A stretch of DNA of 64,000 bases from Ohtaekwangia sp. GTDB lineage: Bacteria; Bacteroidota; Bacteroidia; Cytophagales; Cyclobacteriaceae. Made by a program: the position numbers and the translations under genes. Below are positions 63,865 to 64,000 of this stretch, one piece after another; within the stretch, counting starts at the first letter, position 1; each line of letters starts with the position of its first letter. The stretch is from contig JAJNPV010000049.1 of the NCBI GenBank assembly GCA_021155195.1, positions 427,447 through 491,446 of the forward strand. The letters are read 5' to 3'. The notes below the pieces were generated by a model. It searched no databases. It was not told the DNA's origin and was given only the letters and a program-made list of their open reading frames with translations.

Positions 63865-64000
63865 TTAAGGTGCGGTTCTCACTCCCCTGCCACCCCGGTA
63901 GCTCAGTCTAAAGGTGTTGTTACTCGTTGCTTCTGCCCTACCTGATACTCGCATATCCATGGCCGAGTGCAACCAACATCCACCCCGATTGCCTGAACCT
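63865..64000 (-). CDS. SUMF1/FGE-like domain protein, C-terminal end (cut by window edge)
   Basis: The last 44 residues, ending at TAA 63865-63867, contain NRGGCWLHSAMDMRVSGRAE and TFRLSYRGGRGVR, resembling the C-terminal RGGSW...LRV...GFR segments of formylglycine-generating-enzyme-like proteins. The gene lies 50 bp upstream of the T9SS protein on the same strand, so it could belong to the same unit. The rest is outside the window. Confidence 0.6.
   Translation of the reverse strand, partial: GSGNRGGCWLHSAMDMRVSGRAEATSNNTFRLSYRGGRGVRTAP

Overview
The window looks like chromosomal DNA of a Bacteroidota member, most likely order Cytophagales. The evidence is a very large secreted protein with a type IX secretion (T9SS) C-terminal sorting domain, a CarboxypepD_reg/TonB-plug protein, TANNTTTG-type promoters in place of classical -10 boxes, a Wzi-type outer-membrane protein, an Na+-pumping NQR operon beside a complex I operon, and the alternative GlmU-like protein. 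There are no rRNA or tRNA genes and no complete insertion sequence. Most of the window is ordinary core genome; the unusual material lies at 2.6-3.0 kb, 16.9-20.8 kb, 27.7-28.4 kb, 36.4-42.3 kb and 59.4-64 kb.

Layout. 0-4.5 kb (minus): nuoA-B-C-D, with a small IVS-type element (four-helix-bundle gene between 31-bp imperfect inverted repeats) inserted between nuoC and nuoD, followed 4 bp later by the NAD(P)HX repair enzyme, which runs off the left edge. 4.6-7.5 kb (minus): a zinc metallopeptidase, a beta-propeller lipoprotein, a DUF1761 protein and an SRPBCC protein. 7.6-9.4 kb (plus): a LytS/LytTR-type two-component pair. 9.4-12.5 kb (minus): VOC, RibD-like reductase, DUF1801, VOC, DUF4199 and membrane-anchored LuxR-type regulator. 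12.6-15.2 kb: sterol-desaturase-like protein, DinB protein, small membrane protein, PRC-barrel protein. 15.4-20.8 kb (plus): LemA, DUF3137, an unrecognised 306-residue protein and a barrel-less TonB-plug protein; the last two lie between inverted copies of a 17-bp palindromic element. 20.9-28.4 kb (minus): an orphan secreted protein, YifB/ComM ATPase, then GmhA, small membrane protein, MsbA-like exporter, Wzi protein and a toxin-antitoxin pair in one tightly packed run.

28.5-34.6 kb (plus): ribosomal protein L31, GlmU-like protein, a 56-residue membrane peptide, HolB, a cyclophilin lipoprotein, an RfbD-like reductase and a sodium symporter. 34.7-42.7 kb (mostly minus) holds a glycosyltransferase, an S41 protease remnant abutting a RidA-like remnant, several palindromic intergenic repeats, a 21-bp phased repeat array, a double SnoaL-like lipoprotein, an AraC regulator and a cation/proton antiporter. 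42.8-51.7 kb: M28 peptidase, a second sodium symporter of the same length, CoA transferase, TlpA-like thioredoxin lipoprotein, MnmA, an AraC regulator divergent from a DUF4345 protein, and a DUF502 protein.

51.8-57.3 kb (minus): nqrA-E with a strong promoter but no nqrF, then cmk preceded by a 46-residue lipoprotein. 57.4-64 kb: a charged helical protein, a MATE exporter, and a locus of a secreted caspase-like peptidase, a 1180-residue T9SS surface protein with four Ig-like repeats, and the C-terminus of a SUMF1/FGE-like protein. This last group is the best candidate for an uncharacterised system. NUO and NQR both oxidise NADH and reduce quinone; the Na+ symporters, the NQR pump and the antiporter together suggest sodium-coupled energetics.
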